A stretch of 64,000 nucleotides of DNA from Taenia hydatigena (taxonomy: Eukaryota > Platyhelminthes > Cestoda > Cyclophyllidea > Taeniidae). Positions 48,801 to 60,436 of the stretch are shown one piece after another; the stretch's first letter is position 1, and every line of letters starts with the position of its first letter. The position numbers and the translations under genes are program-made. The notes beneath the pieces are model-generated. The model was given only the letters and a program-made list of their open reading frames with translations. It did not search any database and was not told the origin of the DNA. The stretch covers positions 8,815,930 through 8,879,929 of the forward strand of contig JADWOT020000007.1 of the NCBI GenBank assembly GCA_036345935.2, in the 5' to 3' direction.

Positions 48801-49590
48801 TGTGTGACATACGAGTTCAAGGGAGAAAATCAGGATATAACATGTGTACTGGCGGAGTATATGCCAACAGTGGGTTACAGTGAACACAAATTTGTAAAAA
48901 CCTGACACAGAAAGCAGTAAACTTAGTCTTGTTCTTCACGAAGAACACCTTCACTCAGTAGAATACTGCTGGAGTGGTCTATTTTCCCTACCCACGACCT
49001 TGTTTTTAATATGGCATTTTGATCAAACCAAACTAAATAAGAGGCCAAAAGGTTAATTAGTGTCGTTAGATAGACAGATTAATGGACGGCTGCAATAGCG
49101 GCGTTTAGAGGAAATAATCAAGATGTCTCGACCATCTATTTTTAGAGTGAAGCCTTCGTGTGGCTACTGAAATTTTCAGGCCCTCATGGGTCTAAAGAAA
49201 ACTTTAACACGTAGACTAAGTCCTTCGCTTCTAAGGCATGTAATCACACACACGGTCATTTAATCACTCCTCCTTCCATTTGTAGAACTAATATGTCGCA
49301 GAAGGCGTACTTAGATGCTCTTTTATGCATGGCTTATATTAGCCTTGTTCTCATCCAATCAAAGATGCGTTGATTTAAGACATAGACGGCAGTGCGACAC
49401 CTCGCCTACCCACACATATTCCACCCGACCTCCCTGCAGAGGCACAGAGGATCTGTGCCCACTGATCTCGTCTCACAGCCGTTCCAATAGGGCGTAAATA
49501 CAGGCTGCAGAGAAACATTTGACCTCGCATTTGTATAAGTGTGCTTCCCTGCGACCACTCCTTAGTCGCTATACCGTAAACTGAGTCTTC
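39810..49590. other. Long gene-poor stretch
   Basis: Nearly 10 kb of AT-rich sequence. The longest frames (126 codons at 40,266 and at 48,399) show no domain, signal peptide or splice context. No RNA gene or transposon relic was recognised. Confidence 0.45.
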
Positions 49591-49599
49591 GTTTGCTTA

Positions 49600-49745
49600 T
49601 CTTGAGCTGATGTCATGCATCTGTGGCACGAGGCAGCATGACCGATCGATCTTGCCTGATAAATGTCCATGTCACATAAATGTGAAACAATTGAGTAATT
49701 GTCCATTTTAAGTGACAACAACCGCTAACGTTAAAGACTGATTAA
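49600..49745 (+). repeat. Dispersed repeat family R5, copy 1
   Basis: About 145 bases matching 50,665-50,815 in the same orientation: gatcttgcctgataaatgtc against gtccttgcctaatgaatgac, and attttaagtgacaacaaccgc against attttaagcagcaacaacccc. About 70 percent identity. Confidence 0.55.
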
Positions 49746-50664
49746 AATTGTGGTAGAAAAGGAGAACATTGCCCATTCATTAAAACAAAACATCTGATAT
49801 TTGGAGGTCAAAAGTTTGCAAATGTAGATCTGCCTCCACCGCGAACAGAAGCGCAAGTAGCTAAACGGTTACGAAGTTCCTAAAGACGATTAGAATGCCT
49901 CCATAACCTAAAACCCAAGGCGATTTTAATCGGGGATGACAACTTTTTACAAGGTCAGAGATCGTTGTTAACGCACGTTATCAAGTAGACTTTCTTCCTT
50001 GGTCAGCTGTCAACCATTAGGGCACCCGCTGAGACTCCTTTTGTATACTCCTCTGTGTAGGAGTATGGGCATCTGTTTAGGCGAACAGTGAGGGCTCAAC
50101 CACTCAAACACATACTGAATTAAATTAGTCGGTGATGTCATACTCAAGTAATCAACCTCATAAGGTTTGAACTGCCAAGCAGGTACCATTTAAGGTGAAT
50201 GGAGACGATGACTTTTATGTAGATCACGGTCACCTCCTCAGGCAACTCGCCTACTTCTGCCGCGACTTCAACAACACACTACTTTGCTAACAGCTCCTCA
50301 CTGCCAATTCATTTTTCTTATAATTTTTTTGTTCCAAATTGCCTAACTTCAATTAAGCAAAGATGTGATGATGAGGGAATTCGACGCCAGTGCGACCTCC
50401 CATCAAGCCCTGTTCGCTTCAACCACCTTCTCTGCAGAGCCACTGCAAAGATCATAACCGATTCCTTTAAGACAAGAAAAACTGAGTGCTCACTAAGCTT
50501 GACTTCTGGTTGTGCTACTGGCACCAAAATACAGCCATCAGCGAGTTAGGTGATCCCGCATTGGAATGCTGAGTTGTGCCTCCCAGTGACCAGCCCACGG
50601 CTGCCAAACCGCAAGTTGGTTTCAGGCTACCATCACTATTCTACTAAAGTTAACACGCCTTTGT

Positions 50665-50815
50665 TCGCTCATGTTGATCTCATTTAATGCGTCTGAGGTT
50701 CAAGTCGGCACAACTGGTCGTCCTTGCCTAATGAATGACCCGCGTCACACATAGGTGACGCAACGGAATGGTTGCACATTTTAAGCAGCAACAACCCCTA
50801 AGTTTGAATATCGTT
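50665..50815 (+). repeat. Dispersed repeat family R5, copy 2
   Basis: Second copy, about 1.05 kb from the first. The sequence between them (49,750-50,660) has only short frames. Confidence 0.55.
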
Positions 50816-51899
50816 TAACATTACAGCAACTAAGAAGCGATGTTTTTAAGTTTGCTAGAATCATTTGCTGCTTGGAAGCTAACGTGTTTGCGGCTGCCGA
50901 TTTAACGTCACACATTTTGCCTAATCAAAAATAAAGCACTGCGAGTATTTTGCGTCTAATTTTCGCATGAACGGCCTTGTTGTTTTTAAATGCACTTGTG
51001 ACCTGCAATATAATCTCCTCCAATCAAATACGTTTGAGGTCTAGTCCGGATATGCTCTCAGTGGAATTGGATGCACACGTCTTGGATATTAACATGATGG
51101 AGAATAAATAAAATCATGTCTTCTTTTCTCCTTCGCCAACGAAATTCTCGCTTACATTTAACTACTATAAGGGAAATAAACTGTCAAGCTAGAGCATTAA
51201 ATGTTTATCATAACCTTTGCATCGTTTTAGCAAGTTTTGGATCATGCAATTGGTTAACAAAGTCATAGCCCCCCGAGGCTTCCTCAGAGAGGAAAGCAGA
51301 TATAACAAATGAAGGAAATACATTTATTTGGTAACCAGAAGGAGAATTCGAGGTACTGACAGGACCTAGAAGCCAGTTTGCTTAGTGATGACAAAACAGC
51401 CAACCAAGTGTCCGCAACAGGAGCCGGAATTTAGGCCAATAGCGAAGTGTTGCAAAATAATTTGTCCGAATAACTGTCAAGTGCCTCAAACTCGCTTGAC
51501 ATTACCACGCAATCCCGATCCATGTGCATGCAGTAGAGCTCCGAAGTGTTACGTGATCCACAGTCGAGTGGACTCTGCGGAATTCAGCCGGTAAAAGCTC
51601 TTAGGCGAAGGAATTGTGACTTCTCTTCTATGTCGTCTAATCATTTCAAAACTTTCATAGTTTGAACAATTTGATGCAGACTGCATTTAAGACAATTAGT
51701 TGCGGTAGCTGGACTCCTTCACCTCAATTTTTACGTCTTTTGCAGAAAAGACACAACAACATGATTAAATCATCAAACGATGGTTAGGCAAAGCGAAATT
51801 CGCACCCGGAGTGACGGGACGATAGGAACTTAAAGTACCATCTGTGATACTAATATTAAGTCAGTCAACAACGTCCGAAGAAGAATCGCCCTTGCAGTC

Positions 51900-52570
51900 A
51901 CCTAGTTATGTAGTGAGAGAGGAAATCGAATTGCCTCCATGAGCGAACGGTGGTGAGTGAGTCGAAAATCCCTGTAAGTAGCTTCTTTGTTAGTCACAAG
52001 TGCTATCCAAACGAGGGCTTGTAGAGCGAATTCCGTAAAGTCGTGGGTGTCGGACCGTTGATTCGTGTTTTGAAACAAACTATTCAGAATTGAGTTAACG
52101 TGTAGATCCCAGGCAACGCCGCACATACCGAATCTGGGAAGCAAAGCTGCTTCTTCTTTTCGTCTACCAAGAATCCAATCATTTGGTGTTATAAACACGA
52201 GCACTATTCGCTCCTCCATTGCTTCACCCATCCCCGTTGGAGGCATTTAACCTCGAAATTCTAACTTTACTGAACAGTGAATGAGGAACGCATAAGCAGT
52301 ATGCGGTCTATCTATAGCGCTGGAATGGCATTTTTGGCGTCAAAGCAGGCTCCATCTCCATGGTGTCGAGCGTTTGTGATTTCACTGCGGCTATCGAAAC
52401 GCATCCAAGCCATCCCTGAAGTCAATGAAAGCCGCGAGTCTGCCAGCGCCTTCCCTATTGACACACACAGAGGATGGGGCACTGGTGGCCTAGGAATAGG
52501 TCTAGTCTTGGGGTAGAGGAGAGGCCTGATCGACACTCCGCTTGCCCTGCCTTCCCTCGCGGACAATCTG
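51900..52570 (-). mobile_element. Decayed non-LTR (LINE-type) reverse transcriptase
   Basis: Minus strand. Landmarks of the flatworm-type non-LTR RT occur in order with near-normal spacing: a REEQAGFRPG-like stretch read as REGRQGKRSVDQ near 52,555-52,525, then AAFIDF near 52,435-52,418 (the catalytic A block, with the following AFDSVDR replaced by GLDAFR and a stop), then NDWILGR near 52,180-52,160 matching the (I)DWILGR(A) block that follows GVRQGC...LFN. A 114-codon frame (52,246-51,902) covers the last part. The YADD box was not recognised. Two or more frameshifts and stops make it dead. The match is by memory of the family and by spacing, so it is a moderate call. Confidence 0.48.
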
Positions 52571-53080
52571 CTTCTCCCACTATTTGGACTACCGAACATA
52601 TCGGACATGCCCACCCGTCCAAGCGTTCAATTCATACTGAGCGAAAAGTCGTCCAATCAATCACACCGGCATTGGCCACTCACAATGGCACAACCACCGA
52701 GAAGCAATGGTTCAGCGCCCACCACCTTCTTGCAGAAAACCGGAGCTTGCTCGATCTGCGAGGATACTGCTCCAACCACAGTGAAGGACTGTGACACGAG
52801 AGGTTAAGTGTGTCCATTGAAGTGGATGGCATTTACTAATGGAACGCGCATAATGCAGTGCCAAAGAAGACGCAGTTGGATGGAAAACACTTCTAATAGG
52901 GAAAAGGGAGGATAAAAGAGGGGAAGGCTTGGTGTAAGTACATGGAGAAATTGGAGGTGGGTGGGGCAGAAGTCCTTAAAATGTTCAGTGTCTAATGTCA
53001 AGAACTGCGCAGTTGCGACTCCCACAACCGCAGATTAACGGATTCGGGGGCCGCCTCATAGCACCACTTCTTTTAGTAAG

Positions 53081-53239
53081 TCATTTTCCCTCGTGTAAGC
53101 GCAGACAGCTCGATATCCTCAGCACATGGTTGGCTAATCGCCGCAACCATCTGTGACGGTTTGGACCACCTCCATGCGCAATGTTGCTCATATTTTTATC
53201 GTCGCTGCTTTCTTTCCACCGCGATATGTCTTCTTCAAT
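53081..53239 (-). CDS. Possible last exon of the 53-57.6 kb gene or a neighbour
   Basis: After a strong acceptor (cttctccactttttcag) the minus strand is open for 52 codons to TGA at 53,081. The frame begins IEEDISRWKESSDDKN and ends SSCLRLHEGK, acidic then basic, and looks protein-like. A second frame of the same exon is open for 17 codons (KKTYRGGKKAATIKI). Phase compatibility with the microexons upstream could not be achieved without an extra exon, so its membership is open. Confidence 0.35.
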   Translation of the reverse strand: MEEDISRWKESSDDKNMSNIAHGGGPNRHRWLRRLANHVLRISSCLRLHEGK

Positions 53240-53497
53240 CTGAAAAAGTGGAGAAGAGAAAAGATAGAATGATTATGAGAGAGGACAGAGGGCACAGACA
53301 GAAGAAGCAGGAGGCGAATAACGCGAAATAGGTGGATGAAGAAGTGAGAAGTTACAATCAACCAATCTGCCAACAAACCAGACAACAAATGAATGGTCAA
53401 AGGAGAGCTTACTGGGCCCAGGATACAACTATCCACCTAGTCGTCTGCGAAGTCGCGTACAGAGAGGAAGATGGACCAACTGTGCCAACAGGCCTAC

Positions 53498-53540
53498 ACA
53501 CACAAACACACGCGCGTGCACATACAAACAAACACATGTT
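53498..53540 (+). repeat. CA-rich low-complexity tract
   Basis: Alternating cacacaaacacacgcgcg sequence in the intron between the third microexon and the following acceptor. Confidence 0.7.
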
Positions 53541-53545
53541 CTTAC

Positions 53546-53833
53546 CTGTTTCCGTGCCACACTGATCAGGACAACGATCTAGAAGGTCAAAGGAAGGAAG
53601 TGGACAACGACATACACACAGTGGGACAGAGAGGGCGAAAAGTGTAGAGATGAAGGAGAAGGGAGAGAAGTGCACCTTCTTACCCGTTATTATGGACCAC
53701 CAGGTAGAGAGACCCCCTACAAGGTGGAAGCTGAATGTGGGGAATGGGATGGAAAGGAGGGGTATGAGCCAAACTATGCAATACGAAGTCGAAAACAGGT
53801 TGGAGGCACTTACCTTCGCTCTCAAGAGCATAA
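53546..53833 (-). CDS. Chain of microexons of 20, 33 and 33 bases
   Basis: Three very short exons on the minus strand, each with strong signals on both sides: 53,833-53,814 (ccttcatcag / GAAG|GTAAGT), 53,716-53,684 (caccttgtag / CGG|GTAAGA) and 53,578-53,546 (ccttctag / ACAG|GTAAGA). They join in one frame in phase 1, reading YALESE, GGLSTWWSIIT, DRCPDQCGTET. The two 33-base exons are symmetric, so each could be skipped without a frame change. After the third, the next acceptor (cttcgcag at about 53,452) gives DD then stop. They follow the large gene below and may form an alternative 3' end. Micro-exon genes are known in flatworms, but a secreted product is not shown here. Confidence 0.38.
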
Positions 53834-54117
53834 CTGATGAAGGAGAATGGGTGGGATGAGGAGGCCGACGAGGCGGCAGAACTGAGGTGGCGTGGAATAA
53901 AACAAACTACAGAAAAAAAGATGGAAGATGGGAATGAAGGGGATACGGCAATGTTAGCTAAGTTAAAGCGGAATTCAGACATTGCTTAAGTCTAGTGTAG
54001 TCTACTGTGGTGTAATCTAAGCCTCGTCTAGTGCAGAGCATAACTCCTCTCATCAACATTACCACTTAGCATAGTATGATGAGGGATAAAGAAAGTGGAG
54101 AGAAAAGAGGAAATTAC

Positions 54118-57100
54118 TTAAATGACGTTGGCAAATGATGGAGTTGGAGGAGGAGGAGGAGGAAGAGGAGAAGAGACTGTGGGTCCGGGAAGGGAGAACG
54201 TGACAGAATCGGGAGTAGCCAGACGAGTGAAGCGTCCTGGCGTCACTGAAATGGAAACACGTAGGACTGTAAGAAGATGATATGTAGGCAGCATTCTTTC
54301 CTCCCTTTTTTGTGGTCTGAATAAATGAAGTGTAAGCACTAAGGCATAATGAAAAACGCAGTGCTAAAGAGCATATGCAGTGAAGTGGAATGCAGACAAG
54401 AAGAAGTGACCCACCGAAAATGGATTGAAGAGGGCAATGTGAGATGAGAAGGAGGCATGAGGGTTCCCGCTCCACCATCTCGAAGACGTCGCCGGACCTT
54501 GTTGCTGCGTGTGTACCTTTGTCCCTAATATCTGCCAGGCAGAAGAGAAAGACCTCATTGCATGCAGCCTGCAGTTGCGTTAGGCTGATTCGACGTGACA
54601 AACGAGGAGGAGTTAAGGTTGATTTGAACGGTAGGTTATGAGTACCGCTACCTACCTATCCTCTTCCATCCCAACCATTATCACTCCTTTCCACACCTGA
54701 CTGTACTGTTCAGGCATACATGGCTGCTCTATTCTACTCGTATTTGAATTGGTCCAGTACAGTCTGGCCTAGTTAAGCCTAGTTTAGCCTAACGTGCTAC
54801 ACTGCTTCTGTTTCACTACATCTGCTCCTGATTCTGCCCCTACTCCTGCTGTCGATTAGGCAATTCGCAATCACGTGCGAGGCAGACATAAGAAATGAGA
54901 TGAGCAAAGCGGTACAAGGCATACCTGCATGAAAGGAAATGGCGACTTATCCCTAAACACTGCTATGGAGCTGACGAAGGTGACTTTCTGATGGCTCTCC
55001 CTAATTACGTATCTACGCGAAATCTTCCTTCGCACCAGAGAAGACAAGGGTGGTGTTTGCACCTCGCTGATGATGGCAAAGTAACTCGCTTGTTCAACTG
55101 AAGTGGACGAATGAATGGGTAGGTGAGGAGAGAAGAAACGAAGGGCCGAGAAGAGGAAAGATAGAATGCTAGGGAAGAGAGTTGGCGAAATGTTATTGCT
55201 GTATGTCTATGCGTAGTGCTGTAGATATCTCTTCTTCAGTCCTTTCGCTCTCGCTTCCCACTACCCCATAACACCTTCATCCATCCACTCCTACAGCCAT
55301 GCAGCTGAACGGAAAAAAAATCGACCACGTATTTCTGCCTAAAGGCACGCTTCAAGCATTTAACCCCTCGATTTCAGTCTTGATATGTGGTGAAATGCTC
55401 TGGCATACCAGTGAGTACAATGCTGAATTGCCGCATGCAAACCTAGTAGGGAAGAAAAGGGATAAGATGGATCAGAGGGAAGAAGAAGAGGAGCAGAAGT
55501 AGACGTGGGAGGAGGAGGAAGGGATGGTAGCATAACTTACCCCTAATTTCTGCGATTTCTATCTGCTTTGGCCCCTTGACGTCTTTGCAACTTTTTAAGG
55601 AGAGCGGGGATGAAGGAGAAGGAAAATGGAGGCAGGGAGAACGAACCAAAAGGAGCTGAAGACGCTGGCAATGAACCGAGTGGTGGAAACGAGGATAAGG
55701 CGGAGAAGCAAAATGAGTAGTAGAAGGCTTCGCAACGCGTACGTAAGCATAACTGGCAGTTGAGTGCGTGATCGACGTCTTCACATGACTGCCATGTGCG
55801 TGAATCGATCTGTGACACGTGTCGCGTAGTATCTAGCAGTAGCGTCTGGTGGTGTCGGCTTTGCACAGCAGTCCTCCTTATAGGTTGTTTTCTGGTAGCA
55901 GACATCGCCTTCCCATGTGCTTCTTTGCTTTGGCTCAATCGCCATCACATCATAGCACACATGGAGGAGGAGCAGAAGGAAGAGAATTAGAGGGTTCATT
56001 AATACTAACGTAGTCGGAGAGGAGAACGTCGACTCAACAAGTGCACTGATCTTCGGTCTTCCTTTTCTCACCTGATATGCTTGATAAGTTAAAGGCCTGA
56101 TTCAGATTGCAGCTGTCGTCGTGCCGTCGCCCACGTCATCGAGAACACCGGGACGTGGTTTCTCACAGCTTCAAAGACGCCAGTGCTGCAGATTGCGCTG
56201 GCCAGTGTTGGTTGGTCAGACCACCGATCGACCGGATGCCACCGGTGAGACTAGAAAGGCAGACGATAAAATGCGAGAAGTACAAGTTGAATGAAGGCTG
56301 TAGACTACTATGCATATAAGGAGGCACTTATGGATGTGTTTAATCACATCGCTAGAGTGTGCCGAATGGGAGTTGGGGCCCAGGATGCAGTGAACGTCGA
56401 AGGATGGGCAGTGGATGCTTTGTGGGCATTTGGGTTTTGGAATCGGATTAGAGGACTGAGTGGAGCTGGCTGCAGGAGGGAATGTTGACGTCTCTCCACG
56501 GACCCCCCCTGAGTCGAAGGGGTTAACAGATTGGAAAGGCGAATAGAGAGTCAAGGAGATTTGGGATCGAAGCCACGATTGCAACGGCCAAGGTAGTTTA
56601 TGTCGCGAGCAGCTTGAGAACACTTTGTAATTCCCACAATGTGCAGCTACATCATGATAGGCAGCTCATTGATTGCTTTATCGATACAAGCATTGATTTG
56701 CTGGTCAGTCAGTCAACGATCGATGAGACGCAGACAGAATTAGACCGCTGATCATAAAAAATGCCATCAATTTGCTGCAGCCCTTCGATGAAGTCACCTC
56801 TGCCGTTCTAGCGCATGTTCTGCTTCAATAAACAGAACAAGACAGGTTTCAAATGCACCAAATTTATAGGTTGGAAGAGCCTTTGCATTTGCATTTGCTA
56901 GCATCCAAGGTTTGATGAGAACCTTATTTAATAACCAAAGCAACTCAACGTCAGAAAGTGGATGGCAGAAGCGATTTTCGGAAAGGGACAATACACAACG
57001 CACTAGCAAAAATGGCAATTGCATGTGATATATTGCATGACTGAGATGGTGTTGCTTTGCTAGTCGCTAATCACTGAAATGTAAGTCGAAATTCAGAAGT

Positions 57101-57593
57101 GTTGCCCACACTCTACGCGCCTTTGACTCTTCAGTGGGAATGGACTCAGTCTCAATCTCCACCTCCTCAGCCTCCATTGACTTCTTACCATGCAGCAGCA
57201 CTTATTGTCATGCCATCTCGAAAAAGTTGGACGTAAAGATCAGCATTCTACCCCGCAATTAAATAGGAAGGAGTTAAGTGATCCCATGCGCATGAGGGGT
57301 GAAGCGAAATGTTGATTGTGGAAAAGAAAGAACACAGACTGAAGTGTACGGTCCCCACCAGTGTGCCACGATGCAATACCCACCTAATGACAGTCTTTTC
57401 TACTGACATTTTTTGGAGGTAGAATGTTATTGCTACTAAGTCGACGCGTAGAAGTGGATATTTGATCAGACGTTGGCTGGAATAGAGGGGTTGTAGACAG
57501 GCAGGACAGCGAAAGGAGGAGGAGGGAGCGGAGGAGCAGAAAAAGGGAATAGGGAAGGCATCTACCCACATTCGCCTTGAAAGTGAAAGCACC
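54118..57593 (-). CDS. Large unidentified multi-exon protein gene
   Basis: Minus-strand exons whose phases agree junction by junction: 57,177-57,075 (begins MEAEEVEIETES; acceptor or start uncertain), 57,002-56,798, 56,612-56,328, 56,250-56,167, 56,112-56,072, 55,922-55,743, 55,582-55,541, 55,097-54,925, 54,568-54,415 and 54,245-54,118 (TAA). Two more exons lie upstream, 57,593-57,566 and 57,476-57,384, in phase with each other (QRLIKYPLLRVDLVAI). Landmark strings: LLNKVLIKPWMLANANAKAL, HIHNLTGGIRSIGGLTNQHW, VEQASYFAIISEVQTPP, CNEVFLFCLADIRDKG, then a Pro-rich end (LPPPPPPTPSF). Introns include 54, 72 and 77 bases. More than 450 residues without any domain I recognise; it reads like a conserved cytoplasmic scaffold rather than a secreted protein. 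The donor at HIHN (GTGCCT) is weak, and the final TAA sits on a GTAATT donor, so the gene may continue into the microexons. Confidence 0.6.
54131..54175 (+). repeat. GGA/GAA-rich microsatellite inside an exon
   Basis: A run of GGA and GAA triplets on the plus strand, coding the polyproline stretch of the minus-strand gene's exon 54,245-54,118. Confidence 0.7.
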
Positions 57594-57599
57594 CTGCCA

Positions 57600-59765
57600 C
57601 TTACTCAACAAGATGGCGATGTTGGCTCATAACGAAACGTCGTAAAAGACGAGATCTTTGACGAACAGTGAACAGGTTCTAAGAAGTCATTTAGACCGAG
57701 GGGGGGGAGAGAAGAGTACCCGCCTTCCCACCACTGCTAAGCCAACTTTCATCACTCCTCCGTTAGCCCCAATTCTTTCGACAAATCTAGACCGACGCGG
57801 GGAATGTGGTCAAGAGGAACTCATCTGTCTGACCATGAAGTCACTACAAACTGACCCACCTGCCCACGCACAGGGCCCCACAATCAGTGTGACCGCCTCC
57901 ACCAGTCAATCTAATTGCACACCAAGGACTGTTGGCACCCTCCTCACGCACCCTAAATACTCACTAACTGCCACCACACCACCACCGCCATCGCCACGTC
58001 CAGAATCCAGAAGCCATTTCAACAAGTAGCTCTCCAAATCTGGCCCACGCTGTCGCAAAAGCCAAATAAGCACACTAACCAGCATAGTTGATTGCCGCAC
58101 ATTTAAGAGGTGAAGCTATTGCAACGCACACAAGGAAGAACAATGTATCACGGACCAAACACTTTCAAAGCAGTCAAATTTTCCAGCGGACGAGACCTTG
58201 CGTCCACGCCTCCCATGGCAAGAAAGTAACACCCCCCACTTTGTGAAGCAGGGCTCCAGCAACAACAACGACAAGTTCCGCACTCTAATGTCACAGACGG
58301 TCAAGCAGCAGTAGCGAGGCAAACGAAGAAGACAGGATCGATTCCACTCCTACTACTCCTCATGTCCATCAGGTCACAAACGCCCAACATCTCGCACCAG
58401 CAACGACGACGCAGCACCTGCTCCCTCTTCTACATGTCCTGCTGCGCCGACTGCCACTTCAACGCTGACAGTCATCTGTAAAGAAAGTTAAACTCCTGTC
58501 AAACTAACAAGTCTCAGTTGCACACTTCTTTCTGACCAGACAAATTAGCACCCGAAGCAGCTAGCAATCGCAATTGTTGGTAATTGCAATCAATGAAGGT
58601 CCACTGCAACTACTGAAGTTTTAACTAATACGATGGAAATCAATACATGCTCATTCAATGCATGGCCAGAACAAACGTAATCAACAGATCAAAGCACTCT
58701 ACAGCAGCATAGAAGTGTGTAGAAAGGAAACTGATAAGCAGGTATCCATAAATAAATAGGTAACTATCAGTGAGAAAGTCATGAATGACTAGGAAGCCCT
58801 TAACAAAGTTAAAGGTCCAATTATCAAACTAGGCCACATTACTCAAAACTCATCCTTATTAAAATAGCGAACCATTTAGAGATAGCCACGATTATTAGCT
58901 AGAAGTGTTGCGCTGTAAAAACACCAACCCGAGTAGGTAGTACGAATGGACAACAATTGCAGCTACTTCTCTAACATTCTTTATATACAAACAGATAATA
59001 GAGACCGATAAACAGATGCATGCATATGCGCACAATAGGTTCTTAGTGGCAAGAAAATCTTGAATAAATGTCAAGCAGCCAAGTTGGTTATGACTCTCCT
59101 TAACTAAGTTACGCATCATTGCTAAAAGCCCATCGTCAGTAAAAGAGCTAACCACTTCTATAATTACCCAGGCACTCCAAACTTATTTCCAGAAGCATTG
59201 TAGAGTGAAAAAAATGCAGTTGTAGTTGGAAAACAAGACGTTCTAATGGTCACATTATGAAGCCTTTGCGTTTACTCCAGCAAGCAAACGTAGAAGGGAA
59301 GCAAATCAGCACCGAAATGACCTAAGACCACAAATATTAAACTTGCGACCAGTAAAATGCATTGAATACCTACCAGCTTTCAAACTTCTGCAGCAAAATA
59401 ATCCCGACTGATAAGAAACGAGGATCCCCGAAGTGCACACCAATTACGCACTCAACATCCAGAATTAACCAATCATCCCAATGTTCGTTTGATAAAACAA
59501 ACAGGCTTTTAATTTTTGTTTTTTAGTTTTATCTTCAAAGCTACTGCTAATACTAAAATTTGTCTTTAGTGTCATATTTGAAGAGCAAACATATGAACAA
59601 AATAAATTACAAAGCATGCAAAAATGGGAAACTCAACAACAAATCGCAAAGATATAAAAACAAATAAAACCATTTATAAACAACGTAAAGACAAAATCAA
59701 GTTTCATTAAAAAAGCAAAAGGGTTTTTGCTAATTATTTTTAGGTTTTAAGTTATATGAAGCGTG
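57600..59765. other. Region without a supported gene
   Basis: 57,658-58,029 holds a Pro/Thr-rich plus-strand frame (123 codons) in GC-richer sequence, but no splice context supports it, and it may instead be 5' non-coding or exonic sequence of the minus-strand gene. From 58,500 the sequence becomes A-rich, and 59,460-59,760 is strongly A/T-rich with no gene. Confidence 0.4.
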
Positions 59766-59892
59766 CTTTGTAGGTCAGAGTCGGGACATCAATTTGAACC
59801 TGGTTGCGGAGCGGTGTTGGCTCCCAAGCCGCGACTTATCCCCGTTCTGAACTCTTCTACAAGTTCCCTTCGTGCCCACTCTCTTATTCATA

Positions 59893-59935
59893 ATGAAGAT
59901 GTCGAGGCGTGTTCAGACTTCTAACAGCAAGGGCG
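59893..59935 (+). CDS. Possible first coding exon of a plus-strand gene
   Basis: An ATG at 59,893 follows a sudden change from A/T-rich sequence to a GC-richer leader (59,770-59,890) and opens MKMSRRVQTSNSKG, ending at a consensus donor GGGCG|GTAAGA at 59,935. Unspliced, the frame continues to a stop after 30 codons. No matching second exon was found before 60.4 kb, where a kinase relic starts on the other strand. Could equally be chance. Confidence 0.28.
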
Positions 59936-60436
59936 GTAAGAGGGAAGAGGAGGAACCCTCTACATCCGTTGCATATCATGATTGATGTTTAAGTCTATAA
60001 AAGTCGATATTCCTCTCTGATTCGCTGTAAATGTTTAACATTTGGCTTTTAGTCATGAATTTTTAACTCTATATTTTGACTAACTACAACAAAAAGGACG
60101 GTTAAGATTACGAAAGAATGACTTGCTTGTGTGGCTTGATCCACGGTTGCTTTTGCGTTTCTTCTAATTGGGTTTTGTCAATTTCTCAAAGGTTCTTATC
60201 AATCCACTTCTTCTCCCCTTTCCTTTTGCTCTTTCTTTTATTTATTCATCTGTTCACTGCAGACATTTTCTTCTCTTCTTTTCCCCTTTTACCACTCCTA
60301 TTTCCTCCTTCTTTACTGTCACACACGCGCACACCAGCTAGCAGCCAAATACAGTCCCTTTCCTCATGATAGGAAAGCAAACAGAGGTCTCTGTTACTAT
60401 CAAGCACCCCAGGATTTGATACATAAACCATCCCTC

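Noticed and set aside
52517..52801. Possible plus-strand exon (frame ending ICEDTAPTTVKDCDTRG)
   Set aside because: Open for about 95 codons between AG and GTTAAG sites, but it overlaps the decayed LINE reverse transcriptase on the other strand and links to no second exon.
57658..58029. Pro/Thr-rich plus-strand frame of 123 codons
   Set aside because: The GC-rich composition leaves both strands open; no splice sites flank it and the neighbouring gene is on the minus strand.
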